Origin: JALRBM01 sp964615445
Lineage (GTDB): Bacteria > Patescibacteriota > Saccharimonadia > Saccharimonadales > Saccharimonadaceae
Reading direction: 5' to 3'
Length of the DNA stretch: 5,052 bases
Assembly: GCA_964615445.1 (NCBI GenBank)
Contig: CAZTOK010000065.1
Coordinates: 1-5,052, forward strand
The position numbers and the translations under genes were made by a program. Positions 4,679-5,052 of this stretch are shown here, in pieces; positions within the stretch are counted from its first letter, which is position 1, and each line of letters opens with the position of its first letter. The notes under the pieces are model-generated. The model saw only the letters and a program-made list of their open reading frames with translations. It searched no databases and was not told the DNA's origin.

Positions 4679-5052
4679 ATGGAACGTGAAAAAGCACGGC
4701 GGCATAATAAGTACATCTTTAGCTTACTTAAGTTTAGTGCGTGGTCTGCGGGGCTATGGCTACTGCTTTTGATGGCACTACTGTGGGCTGGCGCCAACGA
4801 CTGGTACGATGCCCGCTATTTTACAACACACGGCTATCACGAGCTTACCAGTAACCAAATGGACGCCGCCTGGATGCTGGGGGCCGTCTGCATGCTCTAT
4901 GTAGTGGCTGAGGTATGGTTGGCCGTCAAATGCAGCAAAGCGTGGCCACGCCTTGGGCGCCGCACAGTAATCGTCGTGGTCGCTATCGCCGCGCTAGCTT
5001 TCAGTACGCATCTTGCAAACGACGCAATGGCTTCTATCCGCAAAGAGTCGCC
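4679..5052 (+). CDS. Hypothetical membrane protein with three predicted helices (3' truncated by window)
   Basis: An open frame of 124 complete codons runs off the right edge without a stop. The product starts with a basic cytoplasmic stretch, MEREKARRHNK. Three hydrophobic segments follow at about 19-38 (rich in W, L and A), 63-84 (AAWMLGAVCMLYVVAEVWLA) and 95-112 (RTVIVVVAIAALAFS). By the positive-inside rule the N-terminus is cytoplasmic, the loop at 39-62 (DWYDARYFTTHGYHELTSNQ) is outside, and the basic loop at 84-95 is inside. I do not recognise the family. The start is fixed by the extended -10 promoter just upstream and by the TGA of the preceding gene; there is no Shine-Dalgarno sequence. 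Codon use is GC-rich, like the other flank genes, so it is probably part of the host backbone rather than of the defence island. Confidence 0.75.
   Translation, partial: MEREKARRHNKYIFSLLKFSAWSAGLWLLLLMALLWAGANDWYDARYFTTHGYHELTSNQMDAAWMLGAVCMLYVVAEVWLAVKCSKAWPRLGRRTVIVVVAIAALAFSTHLANDAMASIRKES

Overview
This window looks like a compact antiviral defence island embedded in bacterial chromosomal DNA. The outer parts (about 1-100 and 3907-5052) are GC-rich. The middle (about 240-3800) is visibly AT-rich and holds four intact defence genes. The species cannot be fixed from the sequence. All frames read with ordinary stop codons. Several genes start 7-8 bases after a TACACT/TACAAT/TATACT-type -10 box, which suggests leaderless transcripts. 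That layout, with small hypothetical proteins around it, reminds me of Candidatus Saccharibacteria (Patescibacteria), but this is a low-confidence impression.

Left flank (1-346): the last 33 residues of a protein whose end resembles subdomain XI of a eukaryotic-like protein kinase. It is followed by about 245 bp of intergenic DNA carrying a nested inverted repeat (181-210) and a good sigma70-type promoter for the next gene.

Defence island (347-3798): an alpha-class DNA N6-adenine methyltransferase (+ strand) converges on a BglII/BstYI-like restriction endonuclease (- strand), and their 3' ends overlap by 24 bp. Upstream of the endonuclease, overlapping it by 26 bp, is a 75-residue helix-turn-helix protein in the position and size of a restriction-modification controller (C) protein. 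Together they form a complete C-regulated type II restriction-modification system. A 148-bp intergenic region then separates the C gene from a divergently transcribed Shedu (SduA, DUF4263) nuclease of 419 residues. That region contains several inverted repeats, including two TTGC-N6/7-GCAA elements. One lies over the C-gene -10 box and the other lies upstream of the Shedu promoter, so the C protein might control both defence modules. This is an inference.

Right flank (3799-5052): a possible weak terminator, then a host-like promoter and two closely spaced genes that both appear frameshifted at homopolymers: a roughly 31-residue small protein at a C5 run, and a roughly 213-residue protein at a T4 run. 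The window ends in the first 124 residues of a three-helix membrane protein with a clear promoter and a near-leaderless start. The two frameshifts are either assembly errors or true gene decay next to the island.
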